A DNA stretch of 64,000 nt from Amoebophrya sp. A120 (Eukaryota > Sar > Dinophyceae > Syndiniales > Amoebophryaceae), in assembly GCA_905178155.1 (NCBI GenBank), contig CAJINV010000011.1:1263982-1327981 (forward strand). Reading direction: 5' to 3'. Both the position numbers and the translations under genes were made by a program. Of the stretch, positions 25,145 through 37,132 are shown in pieces; position 1 is the stretch's first letter; every line of letters begins with the position of its first letter. The notes under the pieces were generated by a model. The model ran no database searches, had not been told where the DNA came from, and worked only from the letters and a program-made list of their open reading frames with translations.

Positions 25145-28100
25145 ATGACGAGTCTTACTCACCAGCGGGGCTGGGCGGGGGCCGTTCCTGGTGCAGGAGC
25201 AGAATCGCCAAAGTTTGGAAATGGAGAAAGTAAGAACTACTCGCCGAAAGCAGCGGTAAGTACTTAAATTGTTGTGTTTGAGGCGATACGGATACCGATT
25301 TGGTTTTGGATCTTGTCTCAATTATGTACCTCTTCGCTGTGGCGGTTGCCGGACAACGAGGAGAATTTTATCACAATGCATGAGCCATAACTAAGATGCA
25401 ATGATAACTTGCTAACTTGTTCTACGTAAACCACGACTCTTCCTCAGGTCCCAATCATTGCCTCCACACGCGACGGCGCTTTCACGCTACCGCAATTTGG
25501 TGCCGCAAGTAGCGAAGCATCTTCTCCCTCGCCTGACCGCGATCCGGGGAGAGCAGGCAACACGACGACAGCAGGGCACTCCAATCGAGACGGTCTGACA
25601 GCGTCGGCTTTAGGAGGTGCTCGTCGGCAAAATGATCATGACATCGCACGAAGCGCCGGTAGTACCGCAGGCGGTACTACGGGTTCTCCGTCTCATCAAC
25701 CTGCTTCACACGCTGGTGCCGCGGGTGGAACGCAGCCTTGTTCCGCACCTGCTCAACAGCATTTTCACCAACATTTTTCGCCACCAGTCGGAGCGCACCA
25801 CCACCAGAATATGAACCCGTTGCACCAGCAGCAGCAGCAGATGATGATGTGGCAACAGCAGCAGCAACAGATGATGATGTGGCAACAGCAGCAAATGATG
25901 ATGGCTGCGGGCGCTAGCATGTTCGCCCAGCACCTCCCCCAAATGGCCTCTGCTTTTTCCCATCCGCAGCAGATGCAAATGCAAATGATGTACGGTGGTG
26001 GGAGTACTACTAACCCAATGATGCAGCAGGGCATGCAAATGCAACACGTTATGCCAAGCGCACTTCACCGAGCAGGAGGTGGTCCTGGCCAGCAAGCAGT
26101 TGGGCATCAACCACCGACCAGCATTCTAAAACCAGGCACCGCTGCAGCTGAATCTAGTACAGGTAGAAGCAACGCACCAGATCCAATGCTCGTGGTGGGT
26201 CCGGGATTTGATCGTTTCCGGACAGAAGGAGCAACTGGTGCTTGCGCAGCAGGCGGACCTTTTGAACCAACGAACACTTCTGGAACTCCTGCAACATCAA
26301 ACCAGGCTGGCAACACCGGTGGTGCGGGTTCTTTGCAGCTCGGGAAATTTCCCCGCAGCCGGCGAAGAAGTTCGCTGGGCAGCGTGTCCGCAGCCTCCCG
26401 CCGGAGTTCCATCAATGGCGGTGCGTCCGAGTCCCTCGGCGCAGGGAGGCGGAATAGCATCGGAGGATCTGGCCTTAGTGGCGCAATCGGGCCTGGGTCT
26501 TTTGACGTGGAAGCGGTTTTGGGCGCTTTGACAAAAGGCGGCAGTTCTTCTGCAAGTGAGCAGAAGAGGGCGAAGGCCGCACGTTTTGGCGGGGGCAGAC
26601 AGGTGCCGGCGTCGCCGAACACCAGGCGCGGATCGACGTTGCGAGATGGAAATAGCAGTCGGGCTATGATGAAAATGGGCAAACGATCGTCTCTGTTCGG
26701 CGGCGGAGGAGACGACAATCTAGTAGAGCTTTCAAGCCCGGAGCAAGGTCTCCTACTTGCGGATGAGCAACAAGATTCGCTCCTGCCGCGCACACTTTCC
26801 AAGGACTCGATGCTTGAGGGAAACAACTACTACGAGCGCTATGTCGCGAAACAGGCTGCTCCGGTTGTGGAGAAGCAGACGGAGGCAGGCGCTAGAAGAG
26901 GTGGAAACAATAATTTGCGACAACTACCGCCTGGTGTGAGTGGTGGCGTTCTCCCGCCAGCAACTGCAACTGGTGGAACTTCGACCATGATGTTGGGCAA
27001 GAGTGGTGATCCATTTCACGCTGACTTGCCACTCCACCAGCCGCTCGCGTCCGTCGTGGTTTCCGCTGCTGAATTGAATGGGCAAATTGAAGAGGTTCGC
27101 CGGAAGGATGCGTTCACACCCCCAGCGATAGTGTCACAGCTCATCGCCCCGACCAAACGCAGCAGTTCCGCAGGGCCGAGAGGGGGTGCCGCAGATTGGG
27201 CTAGTGACGGGCTTGGGAGCAAGACGGGGAGTAAGGAGAAGATCACAGCGTCGTCTTCCCGAAGCAAGACTGGAAGCAAGGAGCACATCAAAAATCCTGC
27301 AGCCATTACTACTGGCGCTGCAAGACCGGCGACTGCTGGCGCAGCTGAGATGTTTGCCACGTCTGAAGGAAGTCGCTTTCGTCTACTCGAATTGCAGCAG
27401 AACCAGAAGCCGCGACCTGCATCTTCTTCGAATAGAGCCGCCGACGAATCTTCAAATGCTATTATCGGCACAACAGCCCTGGCAACAAGAGACCCGAGTC
27501 CGCCGCGTGCTTCCACGGCTCCGGGAGGCGTAACAGACGCAGACCAGCATACTTATCGCGGCCGAACGCCAGGTCGAGTCATTCGCGGAGCCGCCCCCAG
27601 GGCCGTGCCTTTTTCGGCTCGACGAGATGGAGATCATGTCAAAAATCTTCTTGAAGGCGAGAGCACTGTAGAAGATGCGGACCCGAACAATCGGTCGGAA
27701 CAAGGGCAAGACCCAAATACGCGGCCGGCTGCAGAGATCCTCGTCGCTACTCGACCTGCAACTAGTCCTGCAGGTGTTGGAGACCACGCTGATTCACCGA
27801 GGCGAGGTGAGCAGGTGAACAAGACAAACAAAAACATGTCTTCCACAACGCCGTCCTGGTTTTGCGGGGTGCTCCCGGATCAACCACCCCTTCCCACGTC
27901 TGCCATGAACTACAGCTCCGCCCGACCAGCGAAAGACAAAGAACCGGAACTACAACATGAGCTGCACCGGCCGCAGATAGCGACACTCGACAGCCGAGCG
28001 CGTTCTTGTTGGGGTGCTGCTAGCAATTGTGCAGAACAAGAACCGAGAGCGCAGTCATCACCTGTTACCGGACGCAGGGACCACAAGTCTTCCCACAATA

Positions 28101-29983
28101 AACGGAGTCAATCGCCGAACGAACTTGGTAAAAATCGCCGTGACATAGACTTCAACAATGCTCTCACAAGCGAGCAGAAGCAGCACGCGGAAAGGATCCG
28201 GGAAAAAAGAGAAATCCAAGCCCGCCCCTCCACCAGTCCAACGATCGCCCTGTACGGCACCGCGCTGCACGCGACGAAAATTGCGCAAGTTGCGACGGGA
28301 CCGTTTTCAACAAATGGTGAACGAACACCAGGGGCAGCTGCACGGCCGGCAACGCCCTCGGCGGCGACGGTTGGTACAGCAAGCCGCGGCCAGCAGAAGA
28401 CCGTCGACCGAACTCCGCTGGATGCAGACGGGAAAATAACTCTACGAGGCCTGCAAAGGCGAATGGCACAGGAAAGAAGTAGTCGTGTAGGTCGTGGTCG
28501 TGGACCAACTAGCAGCTCGTTGTGCCCGCCAGCCGTAGCTGCATCTCCGGGGAAGGAGCAGGCGAAGGTCGCTGAAGAGAGACCTGCAGGTATTGGAGAA
28601 AAGCTCAGAGCAGCTGGTGAAGAGGCCGCAGAGGTTCTTTCGCGAGATGAAAAAGACGCTGCTCCAAGTAGTATTAGAACTTGCGCGGGACTACGACACG
28701 ACGAGCCCGCGGCAGACGTCCAGCAAGTTCAAGCTGTTCCTGAAGTAGATCTGTCTGACGAACAGGAAGGTCTAGTAGTACAGAATCAAAAGTCCACTTC
28801 TTCAAAACCAAACCTCACCACCGGGCAGCTCAACGAGCGCTCGCTCTACGACAGCATGTTGGGCAAAGGCGTCGTAGGCCAGGACAAGGCCTTTGAAAAT
28901 ACTCTTCAAAACTACGTCTGGCCTACAACAGTACTGGGAGCAACTAGTGCCTCCGCGTCGGGGGCGAATATGATACAACATTGGGAAGCAGAGCAACATT
29001 TGGTGCATGTGCAGTCGGATCTGTTGCGCGGCTCCTGTGAGGATAATTTTTACTCAAATTCGGCGTCTGAAATTCAAATTTTCATGGAGCGAAATTTGGG
29101 TGGTCAGAGTCCTGATGACAGCGGTGTACAGCAGCAGTTCCGTGGTGAAGATGAACAGCTACAAAGCTGGAGGCAATGCTATCAACACGATCAGCAACAA
29201 CTTTTCCACGCCCAGCAAAGACAAATAGCCCACACAGGCTATCCGCCCACGACGCCCGGCGACAACTACACGACTGCTCCTACCGATACATCACAACACC
29301 ACCCACCGCATTGCGCGACCGTCGTGAATGGCGTCGTGGTCTACGTGGGAAACGCCGGGCCGCAGCTTTTTGCCAGTGTCAAGCCGTCGAGTTTGCACGT
29401 GGCTAGGATGAGAAATAAGTCACAACTTGCGATGAACAAGGAGAAGGTGGACAGCAGGGTCAAAGATGTTCGCGCTGCAGCTACTGCGAGGAGTGTGGAA
29501 CACGCACCTCTTGGCGCAGACGAAGAGGCTGCTTCTGCTGTTGTGACCACGGTTGCAGAAGTAGACTTGGTGACCGGACGAGAAAGAGAAGATGATGCTC
29601 ACAGAGAAGGTAACGACGAGCTATCTAGCAACATGCGGATTATGCTTAATGCCCTCATGAAATCTACTTCCCCTTCGAGGAGCTCTTGGATGCGACCACC
29701 GGCGAGAGGACACGTCGGTAGAGGCCTTGCAAAGAGGAGCGAAAACACCGATAACCAAAACCACCGGCGTTCTTGTTCCGACGGAAATAAAGCTGGTACA
29801 CCTCTCAAGGCAACAGACGCTGTTCTTGACTCGTCCCTGAAAGGCAATAAAGCCGGTGCAGCTTCAAATAACGTCGGCAGGACGGCACCAAGCAGCTCGT
29901 CGCGACCAACCACTCCCGGATCGCTTTTGGGAAGGCGGAGGCGGCTTCGAGTAGAAGGCGGGCGTCTCAGTCGAAGGTATTAG
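25145..29983 (+). CDS. Very large Gln/Met/Ser-rich protein, function unknown
   Basis: Exon 1 25145-25255 and exon 2 25448-29983, with a phase-0 GT-AG intron (GTAAGT to CCTCAG), giving about 1548 residues. Near residues 155-190 are Gln/Met runs (QQQQQMMMWQQQQ). A repeated block TGSKEKI / TGSKEHI lies near 27225-27290. Many RRSS and KRSS motifs resemble basophilic kinase sites. More ordered parts may be 28830-29110 (LYDSMLGKGVVGQDKAF, WEAEQHLVHVQSDLLRG) and 29310-29450 (VVNGVVVYVGNAGPQL). No family recognised. A GT donor at 29977 and an AG at 30145 are phase-compatible with the following gene, so the two may be one gene. Confidence 0.65.
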
Positions 29984-30119
29984 AATGCAAAGTCATCACG
30001 CAGAAATAGGGCCAGGTTTTTATTGATGTCACCGATGCGCCGTAGTTGTATGTACTAGATAGAACGAGCAATCAAAAATTTCGGGGAAAAATCGGCAGGA
30101 CAAACTACCGAAAGACAAC

Positions 30120-32237
30120 ATGCAACCTGCTCACGGGCAACACAGGTCAGCTGCCGCGAAAGATGTCATAGGCGAAGGTCAAGCGGAGGCCGGACTTGAT
30201 ATCCACGATCTGCGTTTGCACGACGAGCAGAATAGCGAGGAATTGCAAGAAGCGGACCAGCCGCCCAGATCAACTTACAGCGCAGACGGAGAAAGAACTA
30301 CGGATGGCGCTGCACAGGAAGGAACCTCTGGTGCTCTCACATCGGGGGGCACCACAGAAAATGCTCCGCTGCCTCATCCAGTCTGTAGTTCAAGTTCTTC
30401 AACTGCAACTGAGGCCGGGCGCCTGCAAGACGGCGGAGATTTCGCTCTGAACACGGACGAAATCGCATTCAAATCTGCAAAACCGAACAAATCAGTGCCG
30501 GCACGACCACCCGGCAAGAGGGCCCCTGAGGATGGATGGCACGGTCCTCATCCTGATAACTACACACATCACAGCCCGAACAAGAGCGACCGCCCTCCCG
30601 CTGCACCCCCCGCGACGCTTTTAACGACAGCGCATCCCTCCGACAACTCGCCGCTGTTTGCTCCGTCCACGCGCGCAGCAAGCGGCGCGGTGGTTTTCAA
30701 CGCCCCTGGCTGTAAGAAGAATCAACAGGCCGGCGCTAGTAAAAAAGCAGCGCTGCCCTGTGCCTCCTACGTGCTCCCATTCACGGAGAAAGAGAGTCTC
30801 AAGCAATCAAAGTCTTCCAAGCTGCAGCCGGGCAGTGCTAGTAATAGTGCAGGCAATACTAAAAATCATTCGTACACCAGTACTAGTGCATCGAAAATGA
30901 CGAGGTGTACGAATAAGGAAGACGACAAATCTGCTCCCGTTCTTGCAACTACCAGCACTGAAGACGCAGCTCCAGCAGCGGGCGTTTCTTCAAAACAAGC
31001 AGAAGCAAGCAAAAAAGACTCCTCCTCCAACTCCAAGCACTGGACGCCGTCGCATCGTCCACACTCTCGCGGACTACGATATGACAGGGCACAACTCCCC
31101 CGCCCCCTAAAGATTTAGCATGCAAAACTCCAAACCCAAGTGCTTTCCTGTGGCACTGTTTGCATGACAGATTCCGGAAGCCCAAACAGTACTACGCTAC
31201 GCGTATGAATTTGTCACGCACAGGCTCCACGTGTGCTGGTGTTTGTGTTGCTGTTCATGCAACACGAGTGAGGGGGAGGGGGGGTTGGGCCCTCTCATAT
31301 ATGACACTCGCGACGCAGGAGGCGAGACGAGGGTCCCGGCGAGAATGTGCCGGATTTTCGCGAATTTCTCGCCCAAAATTTTCAACACAGCGCTCACAAT
31401 GACAAAACAAGCGTCGCTTCTGTTCAACATCCGATATTTCAGTCTGGTTCTGGTAGCTCTGGCCCCTCTGCGAGCGCTAGTCGAGGAGGTAGTGCGGGAG
31501 CAGGGACGAGAGGCCTCCACGAAGATGACACAAACGACCTGCAGCAAGACGAGAAGAAGGGGCCAAACACGTATGGCAATTACCGAGATCGAGGCGGAGG
31601 CGGAGGCGAATGTGAACGGTGTAAAAATTATGGTGCTCCTCCTGATGGTTCTGCAGCCCCCAAGAAGACCACGAAGGCCGGACGGATCGACCCGCGAGGC
31701 GCCAACGATCTCTCCCTGCGTGTAATGTCCTTAACCAAGAAAGCCGCAACGAGAACGACGGCAACATCTTCAACCTCATACATCACCAACTGCAAAGCCA
31801 CTACGTCTTCTACTTCGGGAATGACGCAACTGAATCAAGCCCAGGAATTTCCTCCTTCCTGCAACGCTGGTGCACCTGTGCCTCCTAGTAGTTCATGTTC
31901 TGCTCCTCGTCCGTCAGGAAGTAGAGCCCCTAGCAGCGTCTGGACCGTAACCCCGCCGGGCTCGCGCGGCGGAAGTTCCCGCAGCGCAAGACGACCAGCG
32001 CCCCGCGCGGTTGATCTGAAAATAGCCGAGAGCTGTACAGCCGTATTGGGGGCCGCGGGTGAGGACTCCGGGACGACCACGAATAGTAGTTCATCTACGG
32101 GACGAGCAGGTGCAGGCGGAAGTGCTAGCGCAAAGCAGGTTGATAGGCGGAACCGAGCAGGTGGCACCAGTGGCGTCGCCGACGGTGGTGCCTCGTGTGC
32201 TCTAATCGAGAGCGCTGTTTTGCGAACAGGCGTGTAA
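30120..32237 (+). CDS. Disordered Ser/Ala-rich protein, function unknown
   Basis: Exons 30120-31079 and 31314-32237, 627 residues. Composition is Ser/Ala/Pro/Thr-rich with scattered basic motifs; I see no domain. A small CERCKNYG motif lies near 31610. The only visible intron is a family B introner. It may instead be the C-terminal part of the preceding gene, through a 169-bp GT-AG intron at 29977-30145 that skips this ATG. Confidence 0.5.
31080..31313 (+). mobile_element. Introner family B, copy 3
   Basis: Left arm TATGACAGGGCACAACTCCC, right arm GGGGGGGTTGGGCCCTCTCATATA, imperfectly inverted. Body has TTTGCATGACAGATTCC and TTTGTCACGC. The in-frame join is CTA CGA CGC AGG. Here the duplicated target is short or decayed (CGA). 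Confidence 0.65.
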
Positions 32238-33245
32238 AAAGATGAAGGAATGCCATACTTATGCAGGCGATCCACTTCTGACTTGCCCGACCTGGGGCAT
32301 CAAAGTCGTCGTGCCGTAATGAGATTGCTATGGCTACTACATGCATTCACGCAATTGCAGCAGTTGCCACTACACCCGAACAACTATTGAACTTAGTGAT
32401 TTCACATCCATATGCGTATGTAAGATAGCTCGATTTGTTGACATAATCATAAATCAAATTGTTGAGCCAAGTATAATCTTCAAGTTTCCGCATGTATCTG
32501 CAGTTGTAACGTACGAGCATTATGTATCAACCTTTTAGTGATCAAACGGTTCATCACCTACTACAGTCGAGTTTCATATAACTTTAACTGCGCGGCCGTC
32601 TACGTCGTAGCAGAATCTTCCCAGCCGCAGGACCATCATGTAGTGAGCGTCCAGTCGTCCTCGCACATGCACATACGTGAGTCACGAACCGATTTTATGC
32701 AGCATTTAGTTTCGGAACTTCAACTTCTTGTTCCTCACGTTGAGTACCTGAAGTAGACGAGAAGCAGAACGCAAGAAAAAGCGTATAACATGACATTAGC
32801 CTGATCCTGCCTGCGAGCGATGTTCAATAATCGTCCTTCGATTCGTAATTCATCTAGAATTTTATCTGCGAGTGAGATTCAGGTGTGAAGTGAGTAGTCA
32901 TTTGCATCAACTTGAAAAGTGAAAGCTATGCGAGGGGATCGTGATGAAGATGGTGATAGAGGTGCAGGTAGTGGAGTGAAGGTATATATCATAATTATCG
33001 CGAAAGGTTGACAAGACCAAGAGCGTCGTACCAACTCCGGCGCGGCGGTGTTGCGACATTCCAACCATCTCGTTGTGATGAAGATCCTCAGAAAAAGATT
33101 AAAAACATCATCTAGCACTTTTTCGCTTACATGTGTCCGTTTTCGGACCGAGACAAGGACGACGAGCCAGTCCGGTAGAACTAGAAAAACGAAAATCTTA
33201 GTGCAGCCGAAAAATCTAGCTTCATCGGATCGAAAACAAAACAAG
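32238..33245. other. Intergenic, no gene seen
   Basis: About 1 kb of AT-richer DNA with stops in all frames; no RNA gene or repeat recognised. Confidence 0.5.
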
Positions 33246-34504
33246 ATGCTCTACCGGTTGGTGAACTGCGACGAGCTGGAGTCGTTTTCGTGTGTGGCCA
33301 AGGTCAACGTCAAAGAGGATGACACGCACGAGTTGGATTTTGTAGAAATTGTACCCGATAGCACGGATCCGCACCATTTCGAGGAGACAGTTGAATGGAA
33401 CGAGGAGGCGTTCGCAGAACTGACAAGAGGTAGAGGACTAAATACATGCGGTTTCTTGATCGTAGCATAAAACTCCATTGAGTTTCGTTAACAAATAAAC
33501 TAACGGGAGTTTCTCATTTTTCAACATTCGCCTGAAACAAGAAACACTTCGTCTTCTCTCGTCCAGGTATTCGCAAAGCGGTGAACAAGGAATTCGAAGA
33601 CGGCGCGGTTCCCAAGGACCTCACTCTCGGGGACTCGCTGACCAAGGTGCGGCGCATCTGGAAGGGCGCTCGCGACGGCGTCCCGCTTTACTACGGCGCC
33701 GAGCGGTGCGCGGCGCCGCTGTTGCGCGTAGGCCGCGTGACGTCGACCTCGGCGGAGGTGAAGTTTCACATCGTGGGCACGCCGGAAGTCGACCCACACG
33801 TGGAACGGTTCGTCATGGAGGTATGTCTGATTTTTCACAGCAATTTACGGTGTGGCGTCCTTGGGCATTCATGCTTTTGCTTCGTGCTCATGCACCAGGA
33901 GCTGAGGTTTCGTAGACGACTTCACTTTTCCTTTTTGCAACTGAGTACCGCGGACGCTCCACAAAGCGACCGCGATTTCAGTTCAGGATCCATAACATGT
34001 TTATTCCAGGTCTACGCCTACGATTTTAGCGAGACCGACCCTCAACTAGACGAACCCGAGCCGAGCGCCGTTCCCCCAAAGCCCGGCTTTGTCGACTGGG
34101 AATTCGGAATCTCCTCGACAAAAAGGCGCTCTGCCGCCTCGCCGTCTGCCAAAACGAACAAAACGAGAACGGGTTCAAGTAATAGCGCTTCAACGTCATC
34201 TTCTACATCCGGAATAAATCATCGAGGCACGACTAATATCAGGTCTCCGCAGACCGGCAACAGCAAAAAAGGCGAGATGTCAACAAATCCCTTCTCCCTG
34301 CTCGCCAAGGATCCGCGTTTACGTAAGCAACTGGTGTTCGAAACCGAGGAGATAAAGGGGACGGACCGCAGCTTCGTGCTAACGGACTTGAGGCCGAGCC
34401 GCGTCCATTTCGCGCGGGTCCGGGGCAGGACGAAGCGCTGGGAAACCGAGTGGTCGGAAGAAATCAAATTGACCACACTGGTTGCGAAGGATCTGGTGTT
34501 TTAG
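33246..34504 (+). CDS. Small protein with fibronectin-III-like strands
   Basis: Exons 33246-33429, 33567-33820, 34010-34504; 310 residues; both introns GT-AG (GTAGAG to CCAG; GTATGT to TTCCAG). The middle (LLRVGRVTSTSAEVKFHI, HVERFVMEVYAYDF) and the C terminus (FVLTDLRPSRVHFARVRGR, then WETEWSEEIKLTT) follow the strand pattern of fibronectin type III domains, including L-x-P ... Y/F-x-x-R-V-R and W-S-E. A Ser/Thr-rich loop splits the putative domain. No catalytic motif seen. No introner. Confidence 0.6.
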
Positions 34505-37132
34505 GAAAAATCGCGAAAGTGGGGGAGAAGATGAAACCCAAACCCCACCAGGACCTGATGAAGCAGACCCGCACGACAGGCCAGGACCAACGGCGCAGCG
34601 GGGGCAAACACGTAAAAAGTACACCAGAAGCTGGGCTCCGGTTCTTCGCGGCTTTCCTTTCTGTAATGTTGTACATGTAAAGTAACTACTCTACAGTTTT
34701 CACTTTTGTTTCAGTTTCTATTGAAAAGTTACTTCATACCCACCAAATGAACTAGAAGTACACCTTCAAGGTGAGGAAGGGCCATCGCTCCAATTGTGTG
34801 GCACGCGTGCGGCAGTGCCTCACTTTACAACTATGAGCTTCATCTGAGCATCCTCTATGAGCACTTCTTTACGAGAAACAGAGAAAGTTCAAGTTGAAAG
34901 ATCTTTCATTATTCGTTCAAACGTATGATCTCAATCTCTCCGTGTCCGTTGTTACTGCTCGAAATGAACTCTAGGTTGATGAACCTGACGAATCATGTAT
35001 CGAAACAAGAAAAAGGGAAAGAACAAGAAATCAAACTACCTCAAATATTGAATGGCAATCCGCGCGGACGACGTCTGCGTCAGCTGTCCATAGAAGGAAC
35101 CTCGAACCAGATGGGAAGAACGATTCAATATCGGTTGTAGTGTGGTGTCAAATGAATTGTCCAAAGGGATCAAGAAGACATCCTCTGATCGGCATGAAAA
35201 AAGATTATGCCCCAGGTCCATGATCGACTCTTGCTCATGCTCTTCAAGAAAAGCAATCTAGCAATACGAGGACCAGGCGACGCACTGGAGCTTGTGTGGT
35301 TCCTACTTCATCTTGCGCGTCCTGGTCACAGTCTGAATACGATCCGGGTCATCAACTACGCTACAGAGCACGACAGAGTAACTAAATACAGATCTGAAAT
35401 TTAGCAGGATCATTTTTCCACATGCCACAACAATACATGCACGAGACGCTCGGTTCTCTTTTTTCTGCCTTGAAGGATGGAAATGTTCTTCAGATGACGT
35501 AATGGTAATAAGGAATGGAATCAAGTTAAGGTCATGGAATCAAGTTAACTGGAATCAAGTTAAACCTGGAATCAGGTTATATGGAATCAAGTTACTCTCT
35601 GGAATCAAGGTGAATGGAATCAAGTGAACCAGCAGAACTTCATCAACGCGGCCACGTTTATCAAAAACATGTCTGGCTTTTCTTCCTCTGGTCGATAGAG
35701 ACGTGGCGAATAGTGTAAGAGCTAAGCGTCGCGCCGCGCCCGTCTTGTTTTACGGCATCCTTTCGAAAGTTGTCGGGGCTTTCGCCTTCCGAAGTTCCCG
35801 GGATTCCATTTGTGTCTCCTGCCTTCGGAAGGTGTGTGTCTCTGGGGATTCCGTCTTCATTTCGCCTTCCCTCGGAAGATTCATCCGCCCCTCTCGGAGT
35901 TCCATGCTCGTTTCGCCTCCTCTCGGGAGACACATCGCTTTCGGGATTCTGTTTCCACTTCGCCTCCCTGGGGATGCGGATGGTGTCTGTCAGTCTCGGG
36001 GGATTCCGTTTCGCCTTCCTGCGGTCCCAGGGGACTCCATTTCGCCCTCCTGCGGAAGGTGTCTCGGGGGCCTCCATTTCGCCTTCCTTGTCCTTCGGCA
36101 GGTCTCTCCGGGGATTCTATTTCGCCTCTTTCGGAATGTATCTTTGGGGATCGATTGGCACGGATCTCCTCTCTGGGAGTTCCGTCTTGTCTTCCCGATG
36201 TCCGGCAACATCCACGCCGGGCCCGGGGGCCCGGAACATGTATGGCCCGTCGGAAGGCGGGCCAGCCTTCGGTGAAGGTAGGCGGGTGGGCCCGAAGCGT
36301 GGAACTTTCCCTTCTGGGGCACCCGGGCTTTTGTCTTCCGTGAAGCCAGGAATTGAATTCCGCTCGCTGGTACCGGCAGGGCTAAGCACTTACAATTTTT
36401 TTCGCTTCGGGGGAGCAGATGCGTGCCGCCCCGGGGGGATCTATGAGAGCTTTCCGCGCCGTGCATGCATCTATGAGAGCTTTCACCACGCGCGTGCATG
36501 GTGAATAACGTTTGGCAGTGGAGATAACGGGACCCGCGCAGTGCTTCTGGCGGAAACGGGAAACCGGACACGCAAGGCGATTTCACGTAACGGGATTCCC
36601 GGGATCAACTTGATTCCACGCAACGGGATCCCAGGACCCAACTTGATTCCAGTCAACTTGATTCCAGGATCCAACTTGATTCCATTTAACTTGCTTCCAG
36701 TGACCAACCTGATTCCAACCATTTGACCAACTTGATTCCTTGGACGTCCATAAATAAACACGCTCGGTTCAAATCTTTTTCCCGTGATGGAACTTCTTGT
36801 CATGATGAATAAAACTCGCAAAAAATAATGATAAAACATCAGTCAACTTCACTCTAGTCGAACGTCGGCTGGTTTTGTTCTTCTACAACTTTTTGCCACC
36901 TGTAAAATCGGTTTCATCTTCTCAAAACCATCAAATCATTATTATTGTCGCGACAAGCATCCTTACGCAAGTACAAATTTTCATTTTGATGTAGCTTCGG
37001 CCGCTTCTGTGCGACAACAGAAATAACCGAAACAGACTCAAGAACAAGGAAATTTCGTAAAGTCAAATTTTGACAGCCTATATAAAACTGCTGCATTTTT
37101 CAAACAAATAAATCAACTACAAGATCTTCAAG
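34505..37132. other. Intergenic with repeat element
   Basis: 2.6 kb with no convincing gene. It contains the inverted-array repeat described separately (35505-36740); frames in 35700-36500 are long only because of repeat structure. Confidence 0.5.
35505..36740. repeat. Repeat element flanked by inverted GGAATCAAGTT arrays
   Basis: At 35510-35630 the motif GGAATCAAGTT (with variants) is repeated about seven times. At 36605-36740 its reverse complement AACTTGATTCC is repeated about six times. The interior (35760-36200) consists of degenerate units with GGGATTCCGTTTCGCCTTCC-like cores and CCTTCGGAAGG palindromes. Two TATGAGAGCTTTC units lie at about 36440-36485. Confidence 0.7.

Noticed and set aside
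25811-25900. Possible simple-sequence repeat in intergenic DNA
   Set aside because: The CAG/ATG runs are in frame inside a 1500-codon exon and encode Gln/Met tracts.
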